DNA of 64,000 bases from Clostridiales bacterium Firm_07 (GCA_001604005.1 LVAM01000010.1:209079-273078); one strand, 5' to 3'. Numbered from the stretch's first letter, positions 1 to 10,424 are shown. Program-made: numbers and translations. Notes: generated by a model not told the origin, from the letters alone.

Positions 1-3000
1 CGCCCCTGCCCGTCAGCACCTCGGCGCCGTTCATATCGAGAATGGTGCGCGAGTCGATCTGTTGTTTGACGGTAAACGCGATGCGCGACGGAATGTTGGC
101 TTTCAGTTTTCCCGTGATCACGTCCACGGTGGGGCGTTGCGTACCGATGATGAGGTGTATGCCCGCCGCGCGCGCCTTTTGCGCGAGGCGACAGGTATAG
201 TCTTCCACGTCGTTGTTCGGGCAACTCATAATGAGATCGGAAAACTCGTCGATAACGATCACCATATACGGCAAATGCTCGCGTTCGGGATCGTTCTTCA
301 CCGCGTTGTTGTACGCTTTGATCTCGCGCACGCCGATGGATTTGAGAAGATTGTATCGTCTCTCCATCTCCTTGACGGCGCAGGCAAGCACGCCCGCCGC
401 CTGCATCATGTCGGTCACGATCGGTGCGTAAAGGTGCGGCGCGTGGGCATAGGCGGCAAACTCCACCTGTTTGGGGTCGATGAGAATGAGCCGCAGATCC
501 GCGGGCGACGTTTTATACATCAGGGAAATGAGAATGCTGTTGATACAAACCGATTTGCCCGATCCCGTCGTACCGGCGATGAGAAGATGCGGCATCGAGG
601 CGATATCGCAAAGGCAGATATTGCCGCCGACATCCACGCCGATCGGCACTTCCAGCGGTTTTTGCGAGGCGCGTGCGGCGGGGGATTCCAGCAGGGTGCG
701 TTCATACACGGTACGACGCACGGCGTTCGGCACTTCCACGCCGATCGCGGCTTTTCCGAGGATCGGCGCCTCGATACGCACCTGTGCGGCAAGATTGAGC
801 GACAGGTCATCAGCACGGTTGACGACGGCGCGCACGCTGACGCCCGCCTCGGGGCGCAGTTCATAGCGCGTGATGGTCGGTCCGCGGGAGCACAATACGT
901 CTTCCCGAATACCGACGCCGAAACTTGCAAGCGTTTCGCGCAATATGGCGATCTTTTCTTCGTTTTCGGCGGTATAATCGACGTCGACCTCCTGCGTGTC
1001 CTCGCAAAGAAGCGAGAGCGGGGGACGATGATACGTCGTGGGCGCGGGAGGCGGCGGAGGCGTCGGCGCTTTTTCCTCGCGTACCGGCTCATTTCTGAAC
1101 GGCACCGAGGACGGCGCGGGGGCGCTTACCGCCGCGTCTTCCGCGTTTTCTTCATCAACGATTACAGGTTCAAACGCGATGCGCGTGCGCTCTTCGCCGA
1201 GCGAAAAACGCGAGGCCGTTGCCGAAAACGGCGCTTTTGCGGCATTTTCCGACGTCGCTTTTGCAAGTTGCGCGTCCTCTTCGTCCACAGCGGCGGGAAA
1301 ATCGTCGCTTCCCGATTCTTCCGCGTTCTCAAATGTTTCCGCGGGCGCGCTCTTTTCATCCGTCGCAAAAGCAAATCTCGACTCCGGAGCAATGGAAACG
1401 GTCTCCGTTTTTTTCGCTTCGTCGAAAACGTCGTCTTCGTCAAACGCGGGCTCCGCGTCGGCAGTCGCAACTTCTTCTGCGGCGATGGGACTATTTGCGC
1501 CGTATGCAAACGTATAGCCGACAACAGGCGTTTCTTTTGCGAAATCTTCTCTTTTTGTAAACGGCTCCGCACCATAAGGCTCGTCCGACGCTTCTTCCCG
1601 CGCCGCGATCCCTTCCGCTTCGGCAAAAACGTCCTCGCGCACGCCGAGCACTTCGTTTGCCGGCGCGTTTGCACTCTCCGGCGTCGTTTCTTCGGCGACA
1701 GTCGTTTCGCCCGCGGGCGCGTCGGCTTCCTCGCGCGCGTGTACCGGCGCATCGGGCGTCACCACGATGCGGCTTTTTTCCGCTTCCGCGCGGTCGCGCC
1801 TCGGCTCGGGGCGGACAGGTAACGCATAGGGCGCGTAATAGGTGCCTTCCGGCTCGTGCGTCGGGGTCGCGGGGGCTTCTTGCCGCCCCGCGTGCTGCGG
1901 CGCGGCGCCCACGGCAGTGCCGACGGTCATAGTCTTGTCGTCCGCCGCCGTTTGCGTCTCGGCAACTCTCGTGCCGCGCGCCGTTTCCGCTTCCGCGTCG
2001 CTCCGACGCATCAGGTCGGAAAGGATATCTTCCACCTCGCGCTCGTTGCGCTCCGCGCGCCCGACGTCGCGGTGCGCGGCGCTCGGTTCCATTTCGATCA
2101 CGTCGTCGGGGATATCCACCACGGCGGGCGTTTCGCTCTCGCGTTTTTCTTCTTCCGCGGCGCGCGCGCGTCTCTCGGTTTGCCGCTTGATGGCGGCGCC
2201 TTCTTTTTTGCGCTGTTCGCGCGCGCGGCGGTCGCCGATCGGTTGTTCGTCGTCGTTCTCGTCGGAGAAACGATACTCGCTTGCGCTTTCCCGCTTTGTT
2301 TCCTCGCCCGCGGGGAGCGGCGCGCGCCCTTTGTATTGCAACATCGACGGGCGCTCGGCAGCGCCGCCGAGCCTTCTTTCTTCTTCTCCGTCATAGAGCA
2401 TCGCGCGGCGTTCTTTGTGGTGTTTCGCCATCTGCGCGATCTTATAGCGCACGCGCTCGAAAATGCCGCCGGGCGTCATACCGATCAGATAGATCGACAC
2501 GATCACAAGAAGCGGGATCGCCAACAAAACAGTTCCGGGCAAGCGCAGCGTATATCCGATCCACTCTCCGACAAAGCCGCCGAAAAAGCCGCCGCCGGCG
2601 CGCGAAACGCCGTTTTGATAGAGCACGGAAGCCGCCGTATCGAGATCGGCGCGGGTCACGCGGGTTTCTTTGAAAGTATGGATAATGCCACCCAAAAGCA
2701 AAATAAACGAAGCGGACAAAAAGAGTTTTTTCTGTAAAAGCCCCGTCCGCACAAGTTTCTTCCAACGGATCGAAAGCACCACCGCGAAAATCGGCACGAA
2801 ATACGCCGCGGAGCCGAAAAGTCCGCAAAGAAAATCGGCGAAAAAGTTGCCGAAAGCGCCGGTCGCGCCCGACAGGTGGCACAGGTCGCGCAAAATGAAA
2901 CTGACGCCTGCGAAAAGCGCCAACCAAAACGTCACATACGGCACGATCTGATTGGCAAAACTTTCGGGATTGCCGCCCTTTCGGGTGCTCGATTTCCGGT

Positions 3001-3376
3001 TTCCGGAGGTGTTTTTCCCGCCCGGCGCGCGCCGCGCGGCGTCATTTTGCTCCGCCTTTCCCGCGTCGTTTGCCCGACGCGCGCGCTCGTCGGAAGATCG
3101 CGGATCGCGGCGGAAAGTCGTTTCTTCTCCGTCACGCTCGTCGCGGTCGTGATAGCGGCGTTCGTCATAGCGGCGTCCTTCGTCGCGGCGCTCGTCGCCG
3201 CGCGTTTCCCCGTCAAAGCGATCGTCAAAATCGCCGCGGCGCTCATGTTGCGCCGCGCGCTCGTCTTCTTCATCGAAAAAGCGGATACGTTCTTTTTCCG
3301 CGCGAGAGGCGTTTCCGCCGCGCGCGCCCGTGCTGGTGCGCCGCGTGACGCGCTCTTTTCTTCTGTCTTCCGGCAT
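1..3376 (-). CDS. ftsK: DNA translocase FtsK/SpoIIIE (3' end truncated by window edge)
   Basis: Open minus-strand frame from ATG at 3376 to the window start (absent from the ORF list because it runs off the edge). Charged N-terminus, TM region (YVTFWLALFAGV...), long low-complexity linker, Walker A PHLLIAGTTGSGKS near 550-600, and FtsK-like DPKQVEFAAY / VIVIDEFSDLIM motifs. Confidence 0.95.
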   Translation of the reverse strand, partial: MPEDRRKERVTRRTSTGARGGNASRAEKERIRFFDEEDERAAQHERRGDFDDRFDGETRGDERRDEGRRYDERRYHDRDERDGEETTFRRDPRSSDERARRANDAGKAEQNDAARRAPGGKNTSGNRKSSTRKGGNPESFANQIVPYVTFWLALFAGVSFILRDLCHLSGATGAFGNFFADFLCGLFGSAAYFVPIFAVVLSIRWKKLVRTGLLQKKLFLSASFILLLGGIIHTFKETRVTRADLDTAASVLYQNGVSRAGGGFFGGFVGEWIGYTLRLPGTVLLAIPLLVIVSIYLIGMTPGGIFERVRYKIAQMAKHHKERRAMLYDGEEERRLGGAAERPSMLQYKGRAPLPAGEETKRESASEYRFSDENDDEQPIGDRRAREQRKKEGAAIKRQTERRARAAEEEKRESETPAVVDIPDDVIEMEPSAAHRDVGRAERNEREVEDILSDLMRRSDAEAETARGTRVAETQTAADDKTMTVGTAVGAAPQHAGRQEAPATPTHEPEGTYYAPYALPVRPEPRRDRAEAEKSRIVVTPDAPVHAREEADAPAGETTVAEETTPESANAPANEVLGVREDVFAEAEGIAAREEASDEPYGAEPFTKREDFAKETPVVGYTFAYGANSPIAAEEVATADAEPAFDEDDVFDEAKKTETVSIAPESRFAFATDEKSAPAETFENAEESGSDDFPAAVDEEDAQLAKATSENAAKAPFSATASRFSLGEERTRIAFEPVIVDEENAEDAAVSAPAPSSVPFRNEPVREEKAPTPPPPPAPTTYHRPPLSLLCEDTQEVDVDYTAENEEKIAILRETLASFGVGIREDVLCSRGPTITRYELRPEAGVSVRAVVNRADDLSLNLAAQVRIEAPILGKAAIGVEVPNAVRRTVYERTLLESPAARASQKPLEVPIGVDVGGNICLCDIASMPHLLIAGTTGSGKSVCINSILISLMYKTSPADLRLILIDPKQVEFAAYAHAPHLYAPIVTDMMQAAGVLACAVKEMERRYNLLKSIGVREIKAYNNAVKNDPEREHLPYMVIVIDEFSDLIMSCPNNDVEDYTCRLAQKARAAGIHLIIGTQRPTVDVITGKLKANIPSRIAFTVKQQIDSRTILDMNGAEVLTGRG

Positions 3377-3618
3377 CGTGTACCCCTTTCCGTAAAATCC
3401 CAAACTCGAAAACGTATGCGAAAACCTCGCACGTGTCATAATAATCGCAACAGTATTTCCCCATATATACGAAAATTATAACACCATATTTATATTTTCG
3501 CAAGAACATATTTTAATATTTTCAAGGACTTAGCCAAACGAAAATACGGCAAAACCCGGAATCGACACCCTTTTCCCGTCTTTTTCCCGGAATGCCCTTC
3601 GTTGGTTTCGAGAGAAAA

Positions 3619-3987
3619 ATGAAACTGTTTCGGAGTAAAATTCTGCCGCTCCTCGGCGTCGGGCTGACGGCGGGTATATGCAGCGGGCTTTTGGGCGCGG
3701 GCGGCGGCGCGGTGATCGTGACGGGTCTTACGCGCGTCTTTCCGAAAGAAGATCGCCGCGCCGTTTTTGCCACCGCACTCTCCTTAACGGCGCCGCTTTC
3801 TTTTGTTTCGGCGCTGCGATACGGCGCGCTTGCCGCGTCCGGCGGCGCCCTTTTCCCTCTTTCGATCTCCGCCCTTGCCGGCGGCGTGATCGGGGGCTTT
3901 TTCCTATACCGATTGCCGCTTTTTTGGCTTTCGCGCATTTTTGCGGGCGTGCTTCTTCTCTCCGGAATTTTGATGGTGGTTTTATGA
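3619..3987 (+). CDS. Half-size TauE/SafE (TSUP) family membrane protein, subunit 1
   Basis: GLTAGICSGLLGAGGGAVIVTGL is typical of TauE/SafE; only ~123-131 aa with about 4 TMs (start could be 3592). ATGA overlap with the next gene. Confidence 0.75.
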   Translation: MKLFRSKILPLLGVGLTAGICSGLLGAGGGAVIVTGLTRVFPKEDRRAVFATALSLTAPLSFVSALRYGALAASGGALFPLSISALAGGVIGGFFLYRLPLFWLSRIFAGVLLLSGILMVVL

Positions 3988-4364
3988 AAATTCTGACGTT
4001 CATCGTCACCTTTGCGGTCTCCTTTCTTGCCGGTATGGGTGTGGGAGGCGCGGGGCTTTTGACGGTTTTCCTCATCTTTGCGCTGGGCGAAGAGCAACTT
4101 GCGGCGCAGGGCACCAACCTTTTGCTCTTTCTCTTTGCCGCCGCCGGCGCGCTCTCGGTGCATATGACCCGAACGCCGATCCTTTGGGGCGCGTTTTTGT
4201 TTCTGCTCCCGTGCGGCGCGGCAGGGTGCTTTCTCGGCGCGAAACTCGCTTTTTTCTTGCCGAAACTGCTGCTTCGCCGCATTTTCGGCACCTTTCTCTT
4301 TCTCACGGGCGTGCGCGGGTTATTCCGAAAGGAGGAAAAAAGCATCGAGCGCCTTCCGTCTTAA
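3984..4364 (+). CDS. Half-size TauE/SafE (TSUP) family membrane protein, subunit 2
   Basis: MKILTFIVTFAVSFLAGMGVGGAGLLTVFLIF... hydrophobic, TSUP-like glycine motif; translationally coupled (ATGA) to the preceding gene. Confidence 0.7.
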   Translation: MKILTFIVTFAVSFLAGMGVGGAGLLTVFLIFALGEEQLAAQGTNLLLFLFAAAGALSVHMTRTPILWGAFLFLLPCGAAGCFLGAKLAFFLPKLLLRRIFGTFLFLTGVRGLFRKEEKSIERLPS

Positions 4365-4389
4365 GCGTTTCACAAAGCGGAAACGGACA

Positions 4390-4418
4390 GCGCCCCGAGG
4401 TCGAACCTCGGGGTCGTT
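4390..4418 (+). terminator. Intrinsic terminator after the TauE/SafE pair
   Basis: GCCCCGAGGTCGAACCTCGGGGTCGTTTT stem-loop. Confidence 0.6.
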
Positions 4419-4474
4419 TTGATGTCAAGAATTTTCACGCCGAGAATTTATTTGCAAAAAATAGAAAAAAGGTC

Positions 4475-4503
4475 TTTACAATTTGTCCGATGCGTGGTAT
4501 AAT
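4475..4503 (+). promoter_or_regulatory. Sigma-70-type promoter for rpsO
   Basis: TTTACA-N17-TATAAT, with TG upstream of the -10 box. Confidence 0.7.
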
Positions 4504-4606
4504 AGCTGTGTATGACGCATACTCGGTCACGGGATACAAGTCCGCGACAGCGGCGTTCACCTGCCCGCGGCGGGGTTTGCGCAACAAAAAAGAAAGGTGA
4601 AATACT

Positions 4607-4870
4607 ATGCTGAAAGACGAAAAACAATCCATCATCGAACAGTTCAAAACCCACGAGAACGATACCGGTTCTCCCGAGGTGCAGATCGCAATTCTCACGT
4701 ATCGCATCAACTCTTTGACCGAGCACCTCAAACTCAATCCGAAAGACCATCACAGCCGCAGAGGCATGCTCAAGATGGTCGGTCACAGAAGAAACCTTCT
4801 GGGCTACTTGCAGAAAGTCGATATCGCCCGTTACCGTGCGATCATCGAGAAACTGAATCTGCGTAAATGA
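4607..4870 (+). CDS. rpsO: 30S ribosomal protein S15
   Basis: [42 protein letters not shown]...[21 protein letters not shown], canonical S15. Confidence 0.98.
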   Translation: MLKDEKQSIIEQFKTHENDTGSPEVQIAILTYRINSLTEHLKLNPKDHHSRRGMLKMVGHRRNLLGYLQKVDIARYRAIIEKLNLRK

Positions 4871-4877
4871 GATTTGT

Positions 4878-4925
4878 GTGGGCGGGGAGCAAGAGGATAT
4901 TCCTCGCTCCCCGCCCACCCTTTTT
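4878..4925 (+). terminator. rpsO terminator
   Basis: GGGCGGGGAGC-AA-GAGGA-TAT-TCCTC-GCTCCCCGCCC followed by ACCCTTTTT. Confidence 0.85.
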
Positions 4926-4946
4926 CCGTCATTCTCCCGCCGACGC

Positions 4947-4995
4947 TTAGCAGTTACATATGCGCCCGAGACTCGGACGCGTATGTAATTGTTAA
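4947..4995 (+). promoter_or_regulatory. Long RNA hairpin in pnp 5' leader (candidate RNase III / autoregulatory element)
   Basis: 18 contiguous pairs (TTAGCAGTTACATATGCG / CGCGTATGTAATTGTTAA, including G-U), then a C-A mismatch, 4 more pairs and a GAC triloop. Confidence 0.7.
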
Positions 4996-5033
4996 ACTTA
5001 GGCGGGCGAAAATAAATTTTTGGAGGATCTACT

Positions 5034-7157
5034 ATGTCCGAAAGCCCTATGAGCACCCCGATGGTGTTCAAAAACTACAAAACATTCCATTATACCTACG
5101 CAGGCAGACCGCTGATCGTCGAGACCGGCAAACTGGCGGGGCTTGCGAACGGCTCCTGCCTTGTACGTTACGGCGACACCGCCGTGCTCTGCTGCGCCAC
5201 CGCTTCGGTGCGCCCCCGCGACGGCATTGATTTTCTGCCCCTTTCGGTCGATTTCGAGGAGCGTATGTACGCCGCCGGCAAGATCCCGGGCGGTTACCTC
5301 AAACGCGAGGGCAAGCCTTCCGAAAAAGCGGTGCTCACCGCGCGTGTGATCGACCGCCCCATTCGTCCCCTTTTCCCGAAAGATCTGCGCAACGACATCG
5401 CGCTGACGCTGACCGTGATGTCGGTCGATCCCGATTGCGCCCCCGAACTTGTGGGCATGATCGGCGCTTCGATCGCCCTTTCGATCTCGGATATTCCGTG
5501 GAACGGCCCGATCGGCGGCGCCCTTGTGGGTCTTGTTGACGGTAAACTCGTCATCAACCCCACCGAAAAAGAGCAGAAAAAGAGCGACCTGCAACTCACC
5601 GTCGCCGCTTCCGCCAAAAAAGTGGTGATGATCGAGGCGGGCGCCAATCAGGTGGACGACGACACGATGTACGACGCCATTATGCTGGCGCACCGTGAGA
5701 TTAAAGACCTGCTCGTCTTTATCAACGGTATCGTGGACGAGATCGGCAAGCCCAAATTCGACTACCCCTCTTGCGAACTCGATCACGATATGTTCGACGA
5801 GATCTTCGCCTTCTGCGAGAAGGATCTGATGAACGCGCTCGACACCGACGACAAAAACGAACGCGACGCGCGCATCGCTCCCATTTACGACGCCATCGTG
5901 GAGAAATTCTCCGAGAAATATCCCGACCTTGGCGGACAGATGGAAGAACTCCTCTACAAAATGCAGAAAAAGATCGTGCGCCGCTGGCTCCTCGTCGATA
6001 AAAAGCGCGTGGACGGCCGCCGTATGGATCAGATCCGCCCGCTCGGCGCGGAAGTGGGTCTCCTCCCCCGCGTACACGGCTCCGGCCTCTTTACGCGCGG
6101 ACAAACCCAGGTGCTGACCGCCGCCACGCTCGGTATGCTCTCCGAGGCGCAAATGCTCGACGGCATCGACAGCGAAGTGAGCAAACGCTATATGCACCAC
6201 TACAATATGCCCGGTTTCTCGACAGGCGAGGCGAAAGCCACCCGCAGTCCCGGACGCCGCGAGATCGGTCACGGCGCGCTGGCGGAGCGTTCGCTCGTGC
6301 CGGTGCTCCCCAGTGAAGAAGAATTCCCCTACGCCATTCGCCTTGTCTCCGACGTCGTGTCCTCCAACGGCTCGACCTCGCAGGGCTCAGTGTGCGGCTC
6401 CACGCTGGCGCTGATGGACGCGGGCGTGCCGATCAAAGCCCCCGTTGCCGGCATCTCCTGCGGTCTGATCACCGCCGAGGACGGCTCTTGGGACGTGATG
6501 ATGGATATTCAAGGCCTTGAAGACTTTTACGGCGATATGGACTTCAAAGTCGCCGGCACGCACAAAGGCATCACCTCGATCCAAATGGACCTTAAAATCG
6601 ACGGTCTTACGCCCGAGATCATCCGCGCGGCGCTGGCGATGACCCACAAAGGTCGCGACTATATCATCGACGAAGTTCTCCTTAAAGCCATTCCCGCGCC
6701 GCGTGCGGAAGTTTCCAAATACGCGCCCAAGATGACCACGATGAAGATCGATCCCGACAAGATTCGTGAAGTGATCGGCAAGGGCGGCGCCGTGATCCAA
6801 AAGATCACCGCCGAGTCCGGCGCGAAAGTGGATATCGAAGAGGACGGCACGATCCGCATCGCCGCCGTCAATTCCGAGAGCGCCGAAATGGCGCGCAGCG
6901 CCATCGCCGCCATCGCGTACGACCCCGAGGTGGGCGCGGTGTTTACCGGCAAAGTGACCGGCATCAAAGATTTCGGCTGTTTCGTCGAATATCTGCCCGG
7001 CAAAGAGTGCATGGTCCACATCTCCAAGATTGCCAAAACGCGCATCGACAAGGTGGAAGACGTCCTCAAACTCGGCGACACGGTGAAAGTCAAATATATG
7101 GGCTTTGACCAAAAGAAAGGCCGTATGGAGTTCTCCATCAAAGACGCTCTCGACTGA
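5034..7157 (+). CDS. pnp: Polyribonucleotide nucleotidyltransferase (PNPase)
   Basis: Two RNase PH domains, KH domain ([31 protein letters not shown]) and S1 domain; RBS GGAGG. Confidence 0.98.
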   Translation: MSESPMSTPMVFKNYKTFHYTYAGRPLIVETGKLAGLANGSCLVRYGDTAVLCCATASVRPRDGIDFLPLSVDFEERMYAAGKIPGGYLKREGKPSEKAVLTARVIDRPIRPLFPKDLRNDIALTLTVMSVDPDCAPELVGMIGASIALSISDIPWNGPIGGALVGLVDGKLVINPTEKEQKKSDLQLTVAASAKKVVMIEAGANQVDDDTMYDAIMLAHREIKDLLVFINGIVDEIGKPKFDYPSCELDHDMFDEIFAFCEKDLMNALDTDDKNERDARIAPIYDAIVEKFSEKYPDLGGQMEELLYKMQKKIVRRWLLVDKKRVDGRRMDQIRPLGAEVGLLPRVHGSGLFTRGQTQVLTAATLGMLSEAQMLDGIDSEVSKRYMHHYNMPGFSTGEAKATRSPGRREIGHGALAERSLVPVLPSEEEFPYAIRLVSDVVSSNGSTSQGSVCGSTLALMDAGVPIKAPVAGISCGLITAEDGSWDVMMDIQGLEDFYGDMDFKVAGTHKGITSIQMDLKIDGLTPEIIRAALAMTHKGRDYIIDEVLLKAIPAPRAEVSKYAPKMTTMKIDPDKIREVIGKGGAVIQKITAESGAKVDIEEDGTIRIAAVNSESAEMARSAIAAIAYDPEVGAVFTGKVTGIKDFGCFVEYLPGKECMVHISKIAKTRIDKVEDVLKLGDTVKVKYMGFDQKKGRMEFSIKDALD

Positions 7158-7176
7158 TCATTACGAAAACGAAAAA

Positions 7177-7213
7177 GAAACCTGCGCCGTTCCGAAAACG
7201 GCGCAGGTTTCGT
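7177..7213 (+). terminator. pnp terminator
   Basis: GAAACCTGCGCCGTTCCGAAAACGGCGCAGGTTTCG inverted repeat. Confidence 0.75.
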
Positions 7214-7264
7214 ATATAAAGGAAGAAACGCGCGCACACTATCCAAAAGTGAGGCGATACCGAG

Positions 7265-8377
7265 ATGAAAAAGCGAAACTTTGCGCGCGTCAATCTCTTT
7301 TTGCTCCTTTCGGCGGGGGCTTTTTTCTTTGCGGGCGGCGTGCTCTCTCTTTTTCCCGCGCCTGCCGTCAGCGAAAGCGAAAATCGCACGCTCGCCGCGT
7401 TCCCCACGCTTGACCGCCGTCTTTTTTTCGAGGGCGAGGCGGGAGAAAAAATCAATCTGTATTTGACAGAGCGCCACCCGGCGCGCGCTTTTTTGCGCCG
7501 CTTTGACGCCGTCATCTCCCTGCTTCGCGAGGGGGAGTCGCACGGCGTTCTTCTTTGCCGCGACGGGAGCCTTATGCGCCGCCCGACGCCGAATTTTTCG
7601 ATCTATGAGAAAAATCTGCGCGTTCTCCGTACCCTCTCCGCGCGCGTGGACGAGGCGGGAAAACCCCTTTCGGTGTGCGTGCTCCCGCGCCGCGTCGACG
7701 CCGCCCCCGAACTTTTGCCGCCTTATTATGACAAGGAAGGCGACAGGGCAGTTTGGGAAACGCTTCGTTCCGCCGTCCCCCAAGCGCTGACGTTTCCTTC
7801 GCTTTACCGCGCGGATCTTTGGTATCGCACCGACCACCATTGGCAAAGCGACGGCGCCTATATTTGTTATCGGGAACTCTGCGCGCTCCGTGGCATCACG
7901 CCCTATGAAGATTTTACACGCACCGCGCTTTCCGCCGCGTTTCTCGGCACCGCCGATGCCGCCGCGGGGCTCCCCCACATCGCGCCGGACACGATTTTCG
8001 CATACCGTTTTGCGGGTGACGCCGATTTTTGCGTCACGCGGGACGGGAATCCCGCCGATTTTGCGGGGCTTTATGACGAGGCAAAACTAAACACCCGCGA
8101 CGGGTACGCGGTCTTTCTCGGCGGCAACTGCGGCGTTCTGACGGTGGACGCGGGCGAGGACGACGCGCGCGAAACACTCCTGTTGGTGCGCGACAGTTTT
8201 GCCGACGCGTTGATCCCCTTTCTCGCCCGCCATTTCCGCGTCGTCGCCGTTGATCCGCGCTATGCCGCCGTGCCCTTTTCCGATATGATCGCGCGCGCCG
8301 ACCGCGTTCTCGTCCTTTGCGGCATGCAAACGCTCTCGGAAGTCGATTTTCTCACGCCGCTCTTGCGCGCAAAATAA
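7265..8377 (+). CDS. DHHW-family (AlgX/DltD-like SGNH-type) secreted/membrane protein
   Basis: N-terminal signal anchor; SENRTLAAFP, YRTDHHWQSDGAY and LLVRDSFADALIPFLARHF motifs typical of DHHW proteins. Confidence 0.8.
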   Translation: MKKRNFARVNLFLLLSAGAFFFAGGVLSLFPAPAVSESENRTLAAFPTLDRRLFFEGEAGEKINLYLTERHPARAFLRRFDAVISLLREGESHGVLLCRDGSLMRRPTPNFSIYEKNLRVLRTLSARVDEAGKPLSVCVLPRRVDAAPELLPPYYDKEGDRAVWETLRSAVPQALTFPSLYRADLWYRTDHHWQSDGAYICYRELCALRGITPYEDFTRTALSAAFLGTADAAAGLPHIAPDTIFAYRFAGDADFCVTRDGNPADFAGLYDEAKLNTRDGYAVFLGGNCGVLTVDAGEDDARETLLLVRDSFADALIPFLARHFRVVAVDPRYAAVPFSDMIARADRVLVLCGMQTLSEVDFLTPLLRAK

Positions 8378-8400
8378 AAAACGCAGATTTTCAAAATCCG

Positions 8401-8429
8401 TTGACTTTCCCCGCTTCGCGTTATATAAT
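8401..8429 (+). promoter_or_regulatory. Promoter for the PHP-domain gene
   Basis: TTGACT-N17-TATAAT. Confidence 0.75.
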
Positions 8430-8460
8430 GAAAGCGAAAACCAAGTCAAAGGAGTTTTAT

Positions 8461-9264
8461 ATGAAATACGCGATCGACCACGACTATCATATTCATTCTC
8501 ACCTCTCCACTTGTTCAAGCGATCCCGCGCAGACGACCGCGGCGATTTTGGATTACGCCAAACAAAACCGTATGTCCACCGTCTGCATCACCGACCATTA
8601 TTGGGACAGCGCGGTGCCCGGGGCGTCGAATTGGTACCGCCCGCAAAATTTCGATCACATTGCCGAAAGTTTGCCGCTTCCGCAGAGCGAGGACACAACC
8701 TTCTTCTTTGGCTGTGAAACGGATATGAAAAAAGATATGGTGATCGGCATTCCCGCTTCGCGTTTTGACGATTTCGATTTTATCATCATTCCGACCACGC
8801 ACCTGCATATGATCGGTTTTACCATTGCGGAAGAGGACAAAGACAGCAACGAGCGCCGCGCCGCGCTGTGGGCGGAGCGTTTTGACAAATTGCTGGATCT
8901 CGATCTGCCTTTTGAAAAAATCGGCATTCCGCACATCGCTTGCAACCTCATCAACACAAAAGGGCATTTGCCGGTACTGGATCTCATTCCTTCCGAGAAA
9001 ATGGAAGAACTCTTTACCAAGGCGGCGGCACGCGGCTGCGGCATCGAACTGAACGCCTTTGATTTCACCTTTACCGAGGCCGACGCGGATCGCGCGCTGC
9101 GCCCCTTCCGCATCGCCAAAGCGTGCGGCTGTAAGTTTTATCTCGGCAGCGACGCCCACTTTCCGAAAGAATTGGTCAAGGCAATCCCGCGCTTTACCCG
9201 CGCGATCGAACTGCTTGACCTCACGGAGAACGACAAATACCACATTCCGGCAAGGAAAAAGTGA
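8461..9264 (+). CDS. PHP-domain metal-dependent phosphatase/phosphoesterase
   Basis: DHDYHIHSHLSTCSSDP...CITDHYWDS and C-terminal GSDAHFPKEL motifs; RBS AAAGGAG. Confidence 0.85.
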   Translation: MKYAIDHDYHIHSHLSTCSSDPAQTTAAILDYAKQNRMSTVCITDHYWDSAVPGASNWYRPQNFDHIAESLPLPQSEDTTFFFGCETDMKKDMVIGIPASRFDDFDFIIIPTTHLHMIGFTIAEEDKDSNERRAALWAERFDKLLDLDLPFEKIGIPHIACNLINTKGHLPVLDLIPSEKMEELFTKAAARGCGIELNAFDFTFTEADADRALRPFRIAKACGCKFYLGSDAHFPKELVKAIPRFTRAIELLDLTENDKYHIPARKK

Positions 9265-9281
9265 TTCTTGCCTCGAAACGC

Positions 9282-9314
9282 ATAAAAAAAGAGCCGCGTC
9301 GCGGCTCTTTTTTA
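9282..9314. terminator. Bidirectional terminator between convergent PHP gene and gapA
   Basis: AAAAAAAGAGCCGCGTCGCGGCTCTTTTTT. Confidence 0.8.
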
Positions 9315-9321
9315 CTTGTCA

Positions 9322-10350
9322 TCAAACTTCGGCGAAGTATTTGATGGTGCGCACCATTTGGCTGGTGTAGGAGTTTTCGTTGTCGTACCAGGAAACGACC
9401 TGCACCTGATAGGTGTCGTCGTCGATCTTGGCGACCATCGTCTGCGTGGCGTCAAAGAGAGAGCCGTAACGCATACCGATCACGTCGGAGGAAACGATCT
9501 GATCCTCGGTGTAACCGAAGGACTCGGTGCCGGCGGCTTTCATCGCGGCGTTGATCGCGTCCGGGGTGATGTCTTTGCCCTTCACCACGGCGACAAGGAT
9601 CGTGGTCGAGCCGGTGGGGGTGGGCACGCGCTGTGCCGAGCCGATCAGTTTGCCGTTCAGTTCGGGAATGACAAGTCCGATCGCTTTGGCGGCGCCGGTG
9701 GAGTTGGGCACGATGTTCTGCGCGCCTGCGCGGGAACGGCGAAGATCGCCTTTGCGCTGCGGGCCGTCCAGGATCATCTGGTCGCCGGTGTAGGCGTGCA
9801 CGGTGGTCATAATGCCGCTCTGAATGGGAGCGAAATCGTTGAGGGCTTTCGCCATGGGAGCGAGGCAGTTGGTGGTGCAGGAAGCGGCGGAAATGATCTT
9901 ATCTTCTTTGGTCAGCGTTTTGTGGTTGACGTTGAAGACGATGGTGGGCAGATCTTTGCCCGCGGGGGCGGAGATCACCACTTTCTTTGCGCCGGCGTTG
10001 ATGTGCGCCATCGATTTCTCTTTCGAGGTGTAGAAACCGGTGCATTCCAGCACGACGTCGACGTCCAGTTTGCCCCAAGGGCAGTTGTTGGCGTCTTTCT
10101 CGGCGTAGATCTTGATCTCTTTGCCGTCCACGACGATCGCGTCCTCGGTGGCAGACACGGTGTGTTTGTTCTCACCGATCTTGCCGCAGAAAGAGCCCTG
10201 CGCGGTGTCGTATTTGAGCAGGTGCGCAAGCATAGCGGGGCTCGTGAGGTCGTTGATGGCAACGACTTCGTATCCGGGAGCATCGAACATCTGACGGAAA
10301 GCGAGACGACCGATACGGCCGAATCCGTTAATGGCAACTTTGACAGACAT
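9322..10350 (-). CDS. gapA: Type I glyceraldehyde-3-phosphate dehydrogenase
   Basis: [22 protein letters not shown]...[19 protein letters not shown]...[13 protein letters not shown]. Confidence 0.98.
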   Translation of the reverse strand: MSVKVAINGFGRIGRLAFRQMFDAPGYEVVAINDLTSPAMLAHLLKYDTAQGSFCGKIGENKHTVSATEDAIVVDGKEIKIYAEKDANNCPWGKLDVDVVLECTGFYTSKEKSMAHINAGAKKVVISAPAGKDLPTIVFNVNHKTLTKEDKIISAASCTTNCLAPMAKALNDFAPIQSGIMTTVHAYTGDQMILDGPQRKGDLRRSRAGAQNIVPNSTGAAKAIGLVIPELNGKLIGSAQRVPTPTGSTTILVAVVKGKDITPDAINAAMKAAGTESFGYTEDQIVSSDVIGMRYGSLFDATQTMVAKIDDDTYQVQVVSWYDNENSYTSQMVRTIKYFAEV

Positions 10351-10395
10351 AATAAAAATCTCCTTTTCTTTAATGATTGTCTTCCAATCGGAATT

Positions 10396-10424
10396 ATTGT
10401 ACCGCACTTTTTCCTCTTTTGCAA
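10396..10424 (-). promoter_or_regulatory. gapA promoter
   Basis: Minus strand TTGCAA-N17-TACAAT. Confidence 0.65.

Noticed and set aside
62-1822. 586-aa plus-strand ORF
   Set aside because: Antisense to ftsK; Arg/His/Gly-rich shadow ORF typical of GC-rich codon usage, with no domain resemblance.
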